From Artocarpus heterophyllus (lineage: Eukaryota > Streptophyta > Magnoliopsida > Rosales > Moraceae), in the NCBI GenBank assembly GCA_025403435.1, contig CM046333.1:12487770-12551769 (forward strand): a stretch of DNA of 64,000 bases, in the 5' to 3' direction. Positions 1 through 12,890 of the stretch are shown in pieces. Position 1 is the stretch's first letter; every line of letters begins with the position of its first letter. Under the pieces are notes generated by a model that had not been told where the DNA came from, searched no databases, and saw only the letters and a program-made list of their open reading frames with translations. The position numbers were made by a program, and so were the translations under genes.

Positions 1-2970
1 GCCTCTCGGTGATGTCGACGGCCGACGATCTCTGATTCGGTTACTTTTTTCTTTCACAGGTTGGTTCAATTTCAGGTTGTATATAGTTTTCTGATCTCAG
101 ATTCAGGCAGAGATGTCGGAATCCGGCGTGTATTTACTGAGTTGGGTTTGAAACCGTGTGTGCTGTGGAGGAGTTTTCATCGATGTCCTCCCTTCGTTGG
201 AATCCGAGGCGGAGACTTCGTCGGCTCTGGAGATCTCGGCTCCACCGTTTAACGGAGAACGAGAGTCAATCGGGAGAGTTTTGTCCTTGGAGATCTCGAA
301 ATCCTTGAAATTTTTGCGACAGGACTGAAGTACTGATAGATAGATATTTAAAAGTACTCCCCTTTTGTACATATGATTTGCTTATAGAAGCACATTTTCG
401 GGTCATAAATCTTCCTTAACTTAAAAGCAAAAGCAAAATTAAGAATAAAAATCAACACCTATTTTTTGATTCAATATGATATCAGGACTCAAGGACTCAA
501 AAATCTAAATCAGAACTTGGTAAAGCTCAGATCAGATGCGTAAACTGTCAATTCACCGGCGTTTGAGGCGTTGGGTTGGTTGGCGGTTGTGTGTGCCGTT
601 GGCGTCGTTGTTTTGGGTTGACGGTTTCGTTGGCCGTTACTCTTTATCGTCGTTCCGTTGCGTGTGCCGTTGATTCCGACGTTGTCGTTCGCCGCGTCTG
701 TTTTTTCGAGGTATTTTCTTTCCCTAGTTTGATATATTTTTCTTTTTTAAAAAATATTACGACATATATATATTTTTTTTCATTTGTATTCTCTAACTTC
801 TTTTTTTTTTTTTGGCGGACGTATTCTTTAACTTTATTTTAGTTTTTTTAGTTGATCTGTTTACAGGTGTTGGTCCCTGTGGCGGTTGTATTGTCAAAGG
901 TGTGGGGCTTTAGACTTTTATTTCATCAACTTCAAAAAATATGAAAATTAGAATTGAAAAACTGCCTTGAGCGGGAATGAGAGCCCAGGCGGCGAAAGTT
1001 CTATGTGGATGTATTCCGTGAATAATGAACCCTGAAGTTTGAACAAAATAAGATAAAAAAAAAAAAGGCCGAGGGAAAAAATGGAAGAACCAAATTGATT
1101 TGTGGATAAAATTATGGACCCGTGAAATTAAACAGTGACAAAAACAAATATAATGAGAGGATGTTTTAAAATTCACTTAAAATTCAATAGTAGAATATAG
1201 ATGAAATTATCCTTTTCTTCACTTCAAGCCAAGAAAATGTATGTGGTACGGTTATAATCAGAAACTAAAAAAAAAAGAAAAATCCTATCTTACGAGTGGA
1301 AGCAAGGCATTTCCAAAGGGGGCCCGATTTCTTTTTACGTTTTTTCAAGAAAAAAAAATAAAAAGAAAAAAGAGGAGACGATTTCTTTATACTTTTCTTT
1401 AATAAGAGAGAGGAAAAAGAGAGAGAGAGAGAAGAAAGCAATGTTTGACTCCGTTTTAGCTTTGGAGTTGTTGGACGGTGGCAATGGGGTACACGTTGCA
1501 TTGTGCACAAGTACAACTCTCTGTTTCTTTTCAAGCAAAAAAAAAAAAGAAATGAAAGTATAACTCTGTTTTCTTTCTTGTACGAAATGCAATGTGTGAT
1601 CACAATTCACATGGTGGCCCTTGGTTTTGCACCAAAAGCCGACTGTAGTATAACGCATAGAGTTAAAGTTCTACAAGAAAAAAAAAGTATAAAGATAAAG
1701 TTCTACGAGAAAAAAAAAAGAAGCATAAAGATAAAATGGACTTCTACTCAAAATTAAAACGCATAAAGTGGGATACTAGAATGAATAATTGCAAGCCTTT
1801 GCTCATCCATACGGCGCAGAGACATGAGCCATAAGTCATGAGCCATTGACTTATTGGGTTTTGAGAAGAATGACAAACTGGACCACTTGGCAGTTGAGAT
1901 TTCCGGTTAAAAAAAAAACCTTGTCGGTTTGCAGCTGGCCATGTCGAAATAATGGGCACAGCATGCACGCTCGCCTGGACCCCATTAATTCAATTGTGAC
2001 AGCTCATAGTCATGGCTCCCTTATCAAACTGTGGACTGGAAGTACGTGACCATTTCTTAAAATCAAGAGAACCATTTAACATTATTTTCAAAACAAGTAA
2101 AAATATATTTTTTTAAAAAATAATTTTTTTAAGAATTATGTAAAGGGTGTTTTTAAAATTTTTATCTTATTATAGACGATAAATCTATAATCAAATATTA
2201 AAATTTTAGATTACGTTACTTAAGAACTTGGGCCCTCAAATCACCGTTGAATGGATCTGTAAACTTGAATTTGTTTACTAGACTAAAATGAAATAAACAA
2301 ACTAAAAGTGAAGTAAAAATGACACGGGATTTATAGTGGTTCATTTTGTTAATGAAGAGCTACGTCCACTGTAATTCACTATGGAGTTCTTGAATACAAA
2401 TTACAAGAGAAGGATAAAAGTAAATCGGCAGGGTTTTAGTACTATATTTTTGTCCTCCGTACATCAAAGTAGTCTCCCTCTTATATAGAAGATGAGAAAG
2501 GATAGTTGCTCTCAACCGTATGATGGAGTAGGATAGAGCATCATAAATAATGCAATAGTGGGACACATGTCGATCGATGATAGGCTGAAAAATCACGCCT
2601 CCCCTGCATTTTGGTCCATGACCAAACGTGCTACAACCGCCGGTTCGTGCTGTTAACTGTTAGCTCGAGACAATCGAACCAGTCGAACAAAGATGTGAGA
2701 ACGAGTGCGAATTGTCTTCGACGAGCGAAACGACACAAATCATGCAATACGATCGAATAAAACGAACAATGCGAACATTTAATTCGATTGGGCTTCACTT
2801 AGCAGATTTTACTCGACCTATCCAACTTGTATTATCATTGGGCCACACGGGCCTGCTAGCAATTTAGGCGTTGCTAAAAAATTGCACTCCAACACTCATA
2901 AAGCATGCGGAAATATTTTCAAAAATTTTGAGAACAAAAACAAACGAGGCTAGCATCTTCACTCCTGTTT
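1..2970. other. Gene-poor region, possible decayed coding scrap
   Basis: No complete gene is visible. On the minus strand, about 290 down to 103, there is an open, protein-like stretch rich in Ser, Thr and Asp (it contains KTPPQHTRFQTQLS) that ends in a stop at 103. It has no family I recognise, no clear start and no convincing splice sites. Its base composition is less AT-rich than its surroundings. Around 560-720 the plus strand is rich in GTCGTT and GCCGTT words. A purine (GA) run lies at about 1405-1433. About 2320-2640 looks like old repeat sequence that I cannot classify. Confidence 0.4.
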
Positions 2971-2974
2971 GATA

Positions 2975-5125
2975 TTAGTTGGTTCTAACTAATTTTTCAG
3001 TTATAAACAACATAAAGCTCTCACATGTTACAGTAAAAGCAAAAAAAATTGCTACAATATTTATGTTAGACATGTATGCCCTAAGGAGTAAAAATGTAAT
3101 ATGTTTTTGGAGACATTTTTATCAAAAAATAATTTATTTATTATTTATATAACAAATCTTGTCCTCTTTACATTTATATTTGTTGAATGTATGATAAGTA
3201 AACAAAAGTCTGAGACTGTCTGTCTAATCCTTAAAAAATTAGGCATATGATGGACAAATTATACAGAAGACACGATTCTTAAGGTGATAGTCTAAATCAT
3301 AAGATCCCTAATTGAGGAATAAAGTTAGGCTCTTTATTTATATAAAGATTGTTATATTGTTTATATCCCTAACGGGAGATCGTTTATCTTGACCATCGGA
3401 TATAGACTCCACAAATAGAAACATTAGCACATTGTCATAGGTGATGATGTGTTAGATCAGGACATAAAGTGAATTAATTTGGATTAATAATTATGTCTCG
3501 GTTAATCGATTCACTTTAGACAATCATATGTATTGTATCTTAATCTTGAGATGAATAGTAGACCCGTTGTCTTGACTTGTGTCGTTTGATATACTAAAGG
3601 GTGACATTCACATCTTAATAGTGGTATGCATACTGGCACGTTGGAGGCATGACTTTTAATAGCGTAGACCTGTTATTCATTGATATGGAATCCATAACTC
3701 CTCTTCAGGAGTAGTTGATATCCTTTTATAAGCGTTATCTTGTAATTGAAAAACTGGAGCGCTCAATCATTTGGATATATAGGTGTAACCAAATGGTATA
3801 CCGTATTTGGATGGTAAGTTTTCTGATTGTGAGATAATGGAACGTAAGATAAAAATAATTGGAAAGGTAAGACAGAACTTGTCCTTAAGCCGATTATAGA
3901 TAATCATATGGGGATACGATGCATTATGATATGTCATGAAAACTTAACTATACGGGCTTCGTAATTCTATACAGTTCGAGAGTGCAGCTCTAAGCTTTTA
4001 GTGAAGTAGTGTTGAAGTTAATAGTTATGAAATGCATATCTGCGATATTGGGTTCTAAAATTATCAGAAACTTAAACTATATAGGTCCATCAGGTCCCCT
4101 TTGCTAACTCATAAAAATCTTGTAACCATACGACGTGCTTTTCTAATAATTTGTGACTTATGTCAGATTATCAGATTGGCTGAAAATTCGATAGGATCAG
4201 ATAATTCATGTCTGTTTATTGGTTGAATTAATTTTGTGAAAAATTAATTCAAGATAAACTTATTGAATTATCGGGATAAGATAATTCATGTCTGTTTATC
4301 GGTTGGATTAATTTTGAATAAATTTATTCAAATAAACTTGTTGAATTATCGGGAATATTTATTTTCATATATATTATCTAAGATATGACTGTTTTAATCA
4401 GATAACTTCTCTATTGGGTTATTTAAATCAAAACTGAGGTTCTATCCCAATAATCTTGGGTGAGAAATAAACATTTGTAGGGATCATTTATCGTAAGTTC
4501 AGCAGGCCAATCTTTAAGTTTGGCCTGCCGATAGAGTAAGTTCGGCAGGCCGATCTGCCAGTTTGGCCTGCTGAATCACGTATTTTCATGCAGATTTTAT
4601 TAGATATTGATCATGATTTGATTTTGATTCAAATTTTTGAGGCCTTATCTAATAAGGACTGACTTTAGGCCTAACCTCTATAAATAGGTAGTGAGTCTCA
4701 TTGTTATTTAGATCAATTGAGAGATTAAGAGTAAGACTCTGCTGATGAGGCTCTATAACTTCTTGAGAGCTATTGTTTACAAATCATGAACACTAGTTTT
4801 GGGTTTTCTTAATTGGTTGAAAGGAGAGTCACAAGGGAAAGGTTGAAAGACGTGCACCTATACGCACTCCGATCGTGGATAGATAATAGCAAAGAAGACC
4901 AATTGGTTGAGGCTTTTCTGCAACGTTATACTCTTCATAGATTACGGGAGCTTTTCTGCATTTCAAGGTTAGTAAGATCTAATTAATTTATGCATATAGT
5001 GTGTCAAACTTGTGTTTTAGAAAATATTCAGACATAAATATTTTTAAAATTCCGTTAAGTGCTATTTTTCCAACAATTTATAGTTCTAACAAATGATTTT
5101 AACCACCATACCAAACACCTTGATT
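2975..5125. repeat. MITE-like repeat (family 1, copy A) split by a solo LTR
   Basis: The two halves flanking the solo LTR (about 2975-3063 and 5081-5125) join into one element. It contains AGTTATAAACA, then CTCTCACATGTTACAG, then GCTACAAT, and ends in ACCATACCAAACACC. The same order of words recurs in other places in this window (15888-16056, about 27780-27945, 62967-63128, about 63540-63700). The element is short, AT-rich and non-coding, as expected of a MITE. Confidence 0.55.
3064..5075. mobile_element. Solo LTR (about 2.0 kb), copia-like
   Basis: The 2012-bp segment begins TGTTAGACATG and ends TTTTTCCAACA, so the ends are TG...CA with short inverted repeats (TGTTAG/CCAACA). It is flanked by a perfect 5-bp target duplication ATTTA (3059-3063 and 5076-5080). 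No gag or pol, primer site or second LTR is present, so it is a solo LTR left by recombination between the two LTRs of a full element. The opening words and the unusual length recall the long LTRs of the Angela/Tork group of Ty1/copia elements; that assignment is from memory. A TATA-like CTATAAATA lies near 4678. Confidence 0.85.
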
Positions 5126-6960
5126 ATTCAAACAAAAAAGAAGGATGATTAATTTTGTAGCAGTTTACGTGTATCTATAGAAAAATCCTTCGATAGGTTT
5201 TGATAAAATACTAAAATTTTTAATTGTGGGATTTGTATCAAACTGTACTAATCATTATTCTTTTCTTTAGCCTATTTTAATCTTCGTATGATTTGACGGA
5301 TAACTATAAGGGTTAATTTTTGTACGTAGAGTATTTTTGGTTTTATATCGTATAATATCTTATCATACTTATAAAACAATTTTAAATTGTAGTATGATTT
5401 GACTAATACCTATAAGAGTTATTTTTTGCACGTAGAGTATTTTTCGTATCCTATCATTTGATTTCTTATCATACTGATAGGATACAATTTTAAATTGTAA
5501 AATCATACTAAATAAAATAAGTTATGTGATGATTGATAAAACTTGATAGAATTTTGCCAGTTTATGACCGAGTCTTAACTCATTTTTTTAGTTTTGTACC
5601 TCTTTTTGCATTTCTTCCTTTCTCTAAGTTGATATTAAAAGGAGTAAGTGAGGACATATCTTTAAAATATTAAACAAAAGACTTGAAACTCTACCTCACC
5701 GTAAGGGATTTATCTATATTTCTCATTGTTAATGAAAAAGGAATGAACTCCACAATTATATTTTTGGTGCCTGTTACACTTCTAGTTATGAGATGTAACC
5801 CAAAGGCCTTGTTGTTGCCTTTTGGGTATAATTACTTTTCAAAAACAACCTGTCCTTCGGGCCGAATGTTTCGGCCTTCGGCATTGTAAAACATTCTGTT
5901 ACGGTTATGGGCTTAGAAAGAAAAACTATCTTTTATCTCCGTGAGATTATAACATCGTTACTTATAAAACTGTAAGTTTAAATATAGTATATAGTGTATT
6001 TTTTAAATTGTATCATATTGGTTTTTAATAACAAGGTTATAACTCAATGAGATTTAATAGGATTGGTTGTTTAAAAAATTTCAAGCAATGTGAATTAGGA
6101 GCCAAATCAAATTGGTGTTTAGCATTCTAAAAATATATGGAGGGGTTTGTTTTATGATCATGTGTAAATATAGAAGTGGAAAGTATAATATAACATTTAT
6201 ATATAGGTTAGTTTGAAATTGTTCTCTCAGAAAGAACAATAATTGACTCAATTTCCTTCTTATAATTCAAAATGACACAAGACTTCCCTTGAGCTTATAA
6301 TAAGTTGCAACTTTTGTTTTTCATCATTGAGATGTCAATTTTTAGGTCACATAATTGCTTAATAAAATTAGATTTTTTGAAAGACATTTTTTTCACTCTA
6401 ATTCAAAGTATTGCCTTCTACTTTACTAGCAACCCTTGTATTGCTATTGCCCTTTAATTGACTTTTACCAGCTAATCATGTGACTCATACATGATAAAAA
6501 TGATAATAAAATTGATCATTTATTGACAAAGATACTAAAATTAGTACTTATCATAAGATTAGGAGTAGATTTATGTCATCTTGAGTTATAAAGGGTAAAA
6601 TGAGACAATCTTTTACTTTTTGAGAAGGCAAATTTAAAACTAACCCTTTCTTTGATGTAATACGTATGTTGGACATGTGTAATAATAACAAATTAGTAGT
6701 CCAAACCAATTATGTACATTTTTAATGTCAATATTATGCTAAACAAATTATATGTTATACGATAAATAATTCACTCCATTAATTTTATACTACATTCTTA
6801 TAATTATGCTCTTTTAAGTTGATACATAACATCCTTAAAGGAAGTTGATACGTAGCAAGGTAATTTTTGTTCCAAAGTTGTACGTTTAAGAAAGAGGATA
6901 GAGTTTTAGAAAAACTTAGTTCTGATATCCCATTTTGTCATTAAAAAACATTTTTTGTAG
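5081..6960. other. AT-rich intergenic sequence
   Basis: No gene or structured element could be supported beyond the small remnant of the split MITE at the left edge. A short local similarity (about 5290-5345 and 5385-5440, each with a TAAGGGTT/TAAGAGTT box and CGTAGAGTATTTTT) suggests an old tandem or dispersed repeat. Confidence 0.4.
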
Positions 6961-6967
6961 AAGGTTG

Positions 6968-7412
6968 ATGGTTCGTTTGGTGTGGGGTTCATAATGGTAT
7001 GATTTAAAACTTAATACTTGAATTATGAGGTTCATAATGGTATGATTTAAAACTTAATACTTGAATTATGAGTTCTAAATTGTATGATTTAAACGGTAAT
7101 TTTAAAATAGCATTTAGAACTTAAAGGTTTAAATTGAGAATAAAAATTCACATCAAGTTTAAAACAAGAACAGATGTTTGAAAAACTATGATTTATAAAA
7201 GAAAAATGACAATGAGAATAGTTTTTATTGTAAAAAACGGTTCAAATCGTACAAACTTTAGGGGGTGTAAAATTTGGATTTTAAAGGTTTTGGCCATTAT
7301 AAAACCAATAGTTTGAACTGATCTTAGTTATTACTCCATCAAATGCCAGTTTGAACTGCCTTTATTATTTGAATTTTCTTAAATAGTTTTGAATCTGTGT
7401 ACCAAACAGCCC
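6968..7412. repeat. MITE-like element with a 43-bp tandem duplication
   Basis: The left edge reads GGTTCGTTTGGTGTGGG and the right edge GTACCAAACAGCCC, which resemble degenerate terminal inverted repeats of hAT-type MITEs. Inside, a 43-bp unit beginning GGTTCATAATGG is repeated exactly in tandem (6986-7028 and 7029-7071), followed by a diverged third piece. No coding capacity is seen and the target duplication was not resolved. Confidence 0.4.
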
Positions 7413-9300
7413 ATAAATCCCATTTGGAGCATAAAACCTATGTGTTAATTAGATTTCACACAACTTACCAAGTCTAGCTATTTATATGTATTGCATTAAT
7501 TTGAAAATCAGACAATCCATATATTTGAATTCCATTAAATTCATCCCAAAAACTATGGAGAAAATTAGATATCGTACCACTTCTTTAACACCTACTAATA
7601 TTTTATACCACATTTTTTTAAACATTTAATTCATACCACTTTTGACATATAATATGTCCAAATTATTCTCACAAAAAATCTAACTACCTAGTTTTTACTC
7701 TCTCTCTCTTCTCTCACTCTATGTTTCATGCTCTTCCTTCTCCCTCTCCATGTCTCTTTCTCTTTCCTCTCTCTCCTTCTATTTCCTAAAAGTGGTATGC
7801 TCAAATTTTTTCACTGAAGTAGAGGAATCAAAAGCATGTTTATCAAATTGACCCTAAGACTATAAATTAGGCTTTGGGCTGTAAACGGGCTTTGCTTGTT
7901 GGGCTATAAAGCTCACAAGCCCTTTGGTTTCTCGGTTTCTTCAGGAATCCGGCTTTTCCCACGGTGATAGGCACAATTCTGTGTGTGCTCGCCTTTTTTA
8001 TTTCTTCCCTTTTTTTTTTTTTGAATTTTTATCATTTTGGTACGTCATAATTAAAAAAAAAGATATTATAGTTATTGATGCCTTGCTCGTGATCAACGCC
8101 ACATATAGCTGCAAACGGTGGTTGGACTATCGTTCCTACTTGTTCTGACCTCCCATTATGAACCTATAAGAAGAAGGAATGCCTCGAAGGTCAAGGGGGC
8201 ATCAGTGTGGTGTTAGCTAAGGGCTCTTCGATGCTCAAGTCATGCATTTATTTGACCGAGAGAGAGGTTATGGTATGTGTAAGAGAGTTCACTTACCTTG
8301 AGGGTGAAATAAATGTTTATATTTACAGCTCTCCACCTGGACTAGGTGTAAAGCGGGTTTGACCCTTGAACTGGGTGTTCTATACGGGGTGTCATGGAGG
8401 TAGTGACAGATGTCATAATCTCTTAGGAAGGAGGATTGCCCATTTGAGGGTCAGGGTAATACCACGTTGGCCTTCACGAGCACACATGTTGCCACGCTTG
8501 ATTAGGGTGTGGTAGCATCAAGCAAGACACATGCGTTGGTTGGGGTGGGCCCTCGAAAACATCCTCCTTGTATGGCAATCAGTGGCGACCAGGGAAGAGC
8601 GCCCCCAGGGGACATCATCCAACCAGGTAGCGGCAATCTTTGTTGGGCACACGGGTTAATCATGCCAAGCAAGGTGGTCGGTGACCTCAAGGATGCTTCC
8701 TCGATCACCAACCGAGCAAACTCCCAATAATATTAATATTTTCTATCTCAAAACTATCAAATGGTACTTATATATATTTTATAAAAAAATAATTTTAATA
8801 GCTTAAGCCCGTGTTTTATAACATGAATTTTTAACTTATCCCTTCATTCATAAGCCCTAAATCAACTTTTATAAAACTATAAAAGAAAACAAGTATAGAC
8901 AATACAAAAAATAAAGAAGTCTACGCATATAATTTTTTTTACGAGTTTTGTTTAATTTTTATTTTGATTTTCTATTTTAATGCAACGAAATTAATTTAAC
9001 ATTTATTAACAAAAATAAATAAAAAAATTTACGTCATAAAATATAAGCTTAAAGTGTCAAAATAAATTTTTGAAAATCACGAGTATTGTTTTCCATATTT
9101 TTTAAACAATAAAGTCCCGAAACGATTTTATTTTGAAATACCAGGTACTACGTGTGTGTTTATATATATATGTATATATATTTTTGGATAGAAACGCTTG
9201 TTGGATTTGCCGAAGAAGTAGAGAAAAAAAACCTGTCAAAAAAAGTAGGGGAAAAAAAAACGTCAAACGCTTCCTAAAACGACATCATTCTACCCCCTAA
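7413..9300. other. Intergenic, includes an unidentified GC-richer block
   Basis: About 8150-8730 is clearly richer in G and C than its surroundings and is open on both strands in short stretches, but no protein family is recognisable. It may be an old transposon interior or a captured gene fragment. A CT-rich run lies at 7697-7790. The rest is AT-rich sequence with no supported feature. About 9150-9180 holds TATA-rich sequence upstream of the MICU gene. Confidence 0.4.
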
Positions 9301-9439
9301 CGAAGGTTCCGCCAGTTGAATTCTCCGGCTCCCACGGTTTCTCTGCGACCCATTATCCAATAATCTTCTCATAAATGTAGTTCGAAATCCCAAGCCCCTC
9401 CCTCTTCTCTATTATTTCTGCAACACCAAAAATCTCGCC

Positions 9440-12400
9440 ATGTCCCGTTTTCCCTCCCTGAGAAGATCCACGCCGTCCATCCGCCAAATTACCTCGATCC
9501 AAGGGCTCCAAATCAGCCAATTTCACACCCCGTCGCCATCTCCGATCAGCGGCTCGAGCTTCGAATCTAACACGCACGAAAGCCCCGCCCTTGGCTCTTT
9601 CCTCAGATGGATTTCGGGAATTGGAGTGGGTTCCGGCCTAGGGTTTCTGTACTGGTCTTCTTCTTCTTCTTCTTCAACCGATTCTGATTCGGCTTTCTTC
9701 AATCGGCCGATCCTGTCCTTTGCCGACGCGTCGGCGGCGAGCTCCGAAGCTGCGGTGCAGGATCGGCGATCGCGTTCTTTGTTTCACAAACTGTCTCTGC
9801 CTGAGAATAGCCCCAAGTTTCTTCTCTTTGGAGGCAAGTCTTAAATATTGTTGCTTTTTTAGGTCGCGCAGTGAGTCGATAAGGAAAGTGAATTACTGGT
9901 TCTCTTGGTTGTGAATGCAGATGCTTATAGGAGGAAGGTTTTCTTCAACTATGAGAAGCGGATTAGGTTGCGAAGTCCTCCTGAGAAGGTAGGTTCTTCC
10001 TTAACGAGTAGATTGTTGAGATATTAGCAATTCTTAATTGTAGTTTAAATTTTGATAATTTGACAATATAGATTGTTGGAAGTGTTAAAAAAAGATTGTG
10101 TAATGGCTTTGGTACAGTTTTTTTTTTTTTTTTTTTGTGCTTTTACCTGTTATGCTGAAATATTTGCCACTTTCTGTCTTTTATCATCTAACTGTTTAAG
10201 CTTCATTTACGTTGGTTTATTCTTTCCAGTGCATGTACTTTGGCTTGTTATGTACTACGATTATCTTCTTGTTGTCGTTTGTCTCACAATGGTCTGAGCT
10301 ATTCATATGTTTAGTTTGCATCTGAGAATACAAAAATCTGTAAGTTGATGGATACCTAAATATTGAGATTTTGATTATGTTTTATACATGTCGTTTAATG
10401 CCAATGCCCTTTATCATCTTTTGCGTGAAGGTTTTTGAGTACTTTGCATCTGTTCGTGCTGTAGACGGAGAACTACTGATGAGACCGGCCGATCTTATGC
10501 GGGCGGTCGTTCCTGTTTTCCCTCCATCTGAATCCCATCTGGTCAGAGATGGGTATCTGATAGGGGAAAGGAGTCCTGGTGACTTACGTTGTGAGCCCTC
10601 AGAACTATTTATGCTATTTGATGTAGATAATGACGGACACATATCTTTTAAAGAGTGAGTTTCTTCATCATTATTAGATTTTGTAATATTACATGGCGGG
10701 GGTAATATATGTTCTAATATATGTTTCATCTCTTTACAGGTATATATTTTTTGTAACTCTACTCAGCATTCCTGAATCAAGCTTTTCTGTGGCTTTCAAA
10801 ATGTTTGACATTGACAATAATGGGTAAGTTTTCTTTCAACTTTGAAAAAGGAGTTTAGAACGAATAAAAATACCCAGACAATAATAAAATATAGATGTTA
10901 CACTTGAAGTATGTCCATTCAATGTAAATATGGGTTAAATAGAGTCCCTTGCCCAACATGCTTGCATCAAAAAGTCATTACTTATGCCAATGTTTAGTAG
11001 TTTCAGAGCTTGCAAATTACTCACCTTGTTGTTTTATAATGTCGTTTCTTTTCTGTTTCTCCAAAAGGAGAAAACATCTTAACTGAACTGCAAGCCAATG
11101 TGTTAAGGTAGACTTAAATGGGGGCAGGAAAATTGCTGAACTAGTAGTCAATGCCTTTTTATATATAGATTGTAGAATTTAGTGTTCCAATATTATGTCA
11201 TAAATGTTAAGATCTTCACTTTTCTATGGGTGATGACTTGATTATATATATTCACTTACAGGGAAATAGATAAAGAAGAATTTAAGAAAGTGATGGCTTT
11301 GATGCGAGCACAGAACAGGCAGGGAGCTCACCACAGCGATGGGCTTCGGATTGGGCTAAAAGTTAATGGTTCAGTTGACAACGGAGGTCTTGTGGAGTAC
11401 TTTTTTGGTAAAAATGGAAGGGAACACCTGAAACTTGATAAGTTCGTCAAATTTATGAGAGATTTGCATGATGAAGTATGTCCTTTCCCTAAATTTTAAA
11501 TCTTACAATTTATAGTTCATTTGCGCACACACGCACACACACAATATGCAACACAGTATCAGATATATGCATTGGTTCTTCCAAGCATATTTCTTACAAG
11601 ATATTTGAATAGCTGGTGTCAAAGATTTAGGCTTTGTTAGATCTGCTTTAGAGTCATGAAACTTGCATGGTAATTATGGCTGCAGTAGGACTGAGATGAG
11701 AGTAAAAGTTTCTATGGTCTATATGATGCAGTAGTTTTGATAACTTGTAAAGAAAACTGAATTTGTAACTGGTTCTAGCAAATTCTGGACTGAGACAATA
11801 GCCATTAAAGTCAGTTCAAGCTGAGAGGGGGCAGTAAAATCAGTTACATGCTGAAAAGTGGAAGCAACCTTATATGTGGGAATTGCCTGTAGTTAATTTT
11901 GATCGTCCCTTCATATGCCTTCATAAAGGCTTGAAGGAATGTTTGGGTTTGCAATGGACATGTGCATTTAAATTTTGTCTTATGCGTCTAAACTTATCAA
12001 TCCACTGTCGTTTTATGTTGGGAGTTATGATGTAGGATGTGCTATCTTTTCCTCCTTTTTTTCCCTGTTTGGTCTTTAGCAAGTTATCTTATATACTCGT
12101 CATATCTGAATGCATGCTTGTATCGTGTAGATACTCAGATTGGAGTTTGCCCATTATGACTACAAATTGCGGGGAACCATATCTGCCAAGGACTTTGCAT
12201 TGTCTATGGTTGCTTCTGCCGACATGAGTCATTTAAGCAGGTTGCTTGATCGGGTAGATGAATTGAACAATGAGCCACATCTTAAAGATTTGCGCATCAC
12301 ATTGGAGGAGTTCAAAAGCTTTGCAGAGCTTCGAAAAAAATTGCAACCATTTTCTTTGGCTTTATTCAGTTATGGAGAAGTAAATGGTTTGTTGACACGA

Positions 12401-12890
12401 GAAGATTTGCAGCGCGCTGCTTCCCATGTAGGACTCCTAACCTTTTTTCCCTCATCCATGTTCAATTTTTGACACATGGATGAACTTTCTAGTTCTCAGA
12501 GAGTAATTTCATTTTGTAGAGAACTTTATCTGAACTTTTGGGAGCTTTATACTATCAAATCAACTACTATCAAATCAACTACTTTTCTACCTTGCAAATT
12601 CATTATTCTACACTCATTTTCTGATTGTCTGGGAAATTCAGGATTATCGGATACAAGCTCACTAACGTTGACCTTCTTCTTTTTCTCTGTATATGCATTA
12701 CCAGGTTTGCGGCATAGATCTCAGCAGCAATGTGATCGAAATCATTTTTCACCTGTTTGATGCAAACAGTGATGGAAGTTTAAGCTTGGATGAGTTCGTC
12801 AGAGTTTTACACAGAAGGGAAAGGGACATGGCTCAGCCCGTGGAGTCGGGAGTCATGGGTTTTTTGTTTCGCTGCGGGAAATGGACTTAG
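9440..12890 (+). CDS. MICU: Mitochondrial calcium uptake protein (MICU-like, EF-hand)
   Basis: MICU proteins are Ca2+ sensors of the mitochondrial calcium uniporter and act in the intermembrane space. Seven exons join into one 488-aa frame: 9440-9833, 9921-9988, 10431-10654, 10740-10823, 11262-11475, 12131-12427, 12705-12890. The N-terminus is basic and Ser-rich like a mitochondrial presequence, followed by a short hydrophobic Gly-rich segment (about residues 53-73). Three canonical 12-residue EF-hand loops are visible: 218-229 (DVDNDG...E), 252-263 (DIDNNG...E) and 446-457 (DANSDG...E). Three loops match the plant form; as I recall, animal MICU1 has two working ones. FEYFASVR and the PADLMRAVVPVFPPSES block are family hallmarks. 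The start is the first ATG upstream of the presequence-like region. Intron 1 uses a GC donor (AG|GCAAGT). No lesion was seen. Confidence 0.9.

Noticed and set aside
8502..8730. Overlapping open frames on both strands in the GC-richer block
   Set aside because: Openness on both strands reflects composition. No start context, splice logic or family motif was found.
9353..9577. 74-aa minus-strand frame opposite MICU exon 1
   Set aside because: It is a shadow of the real plus-strand coding exon.
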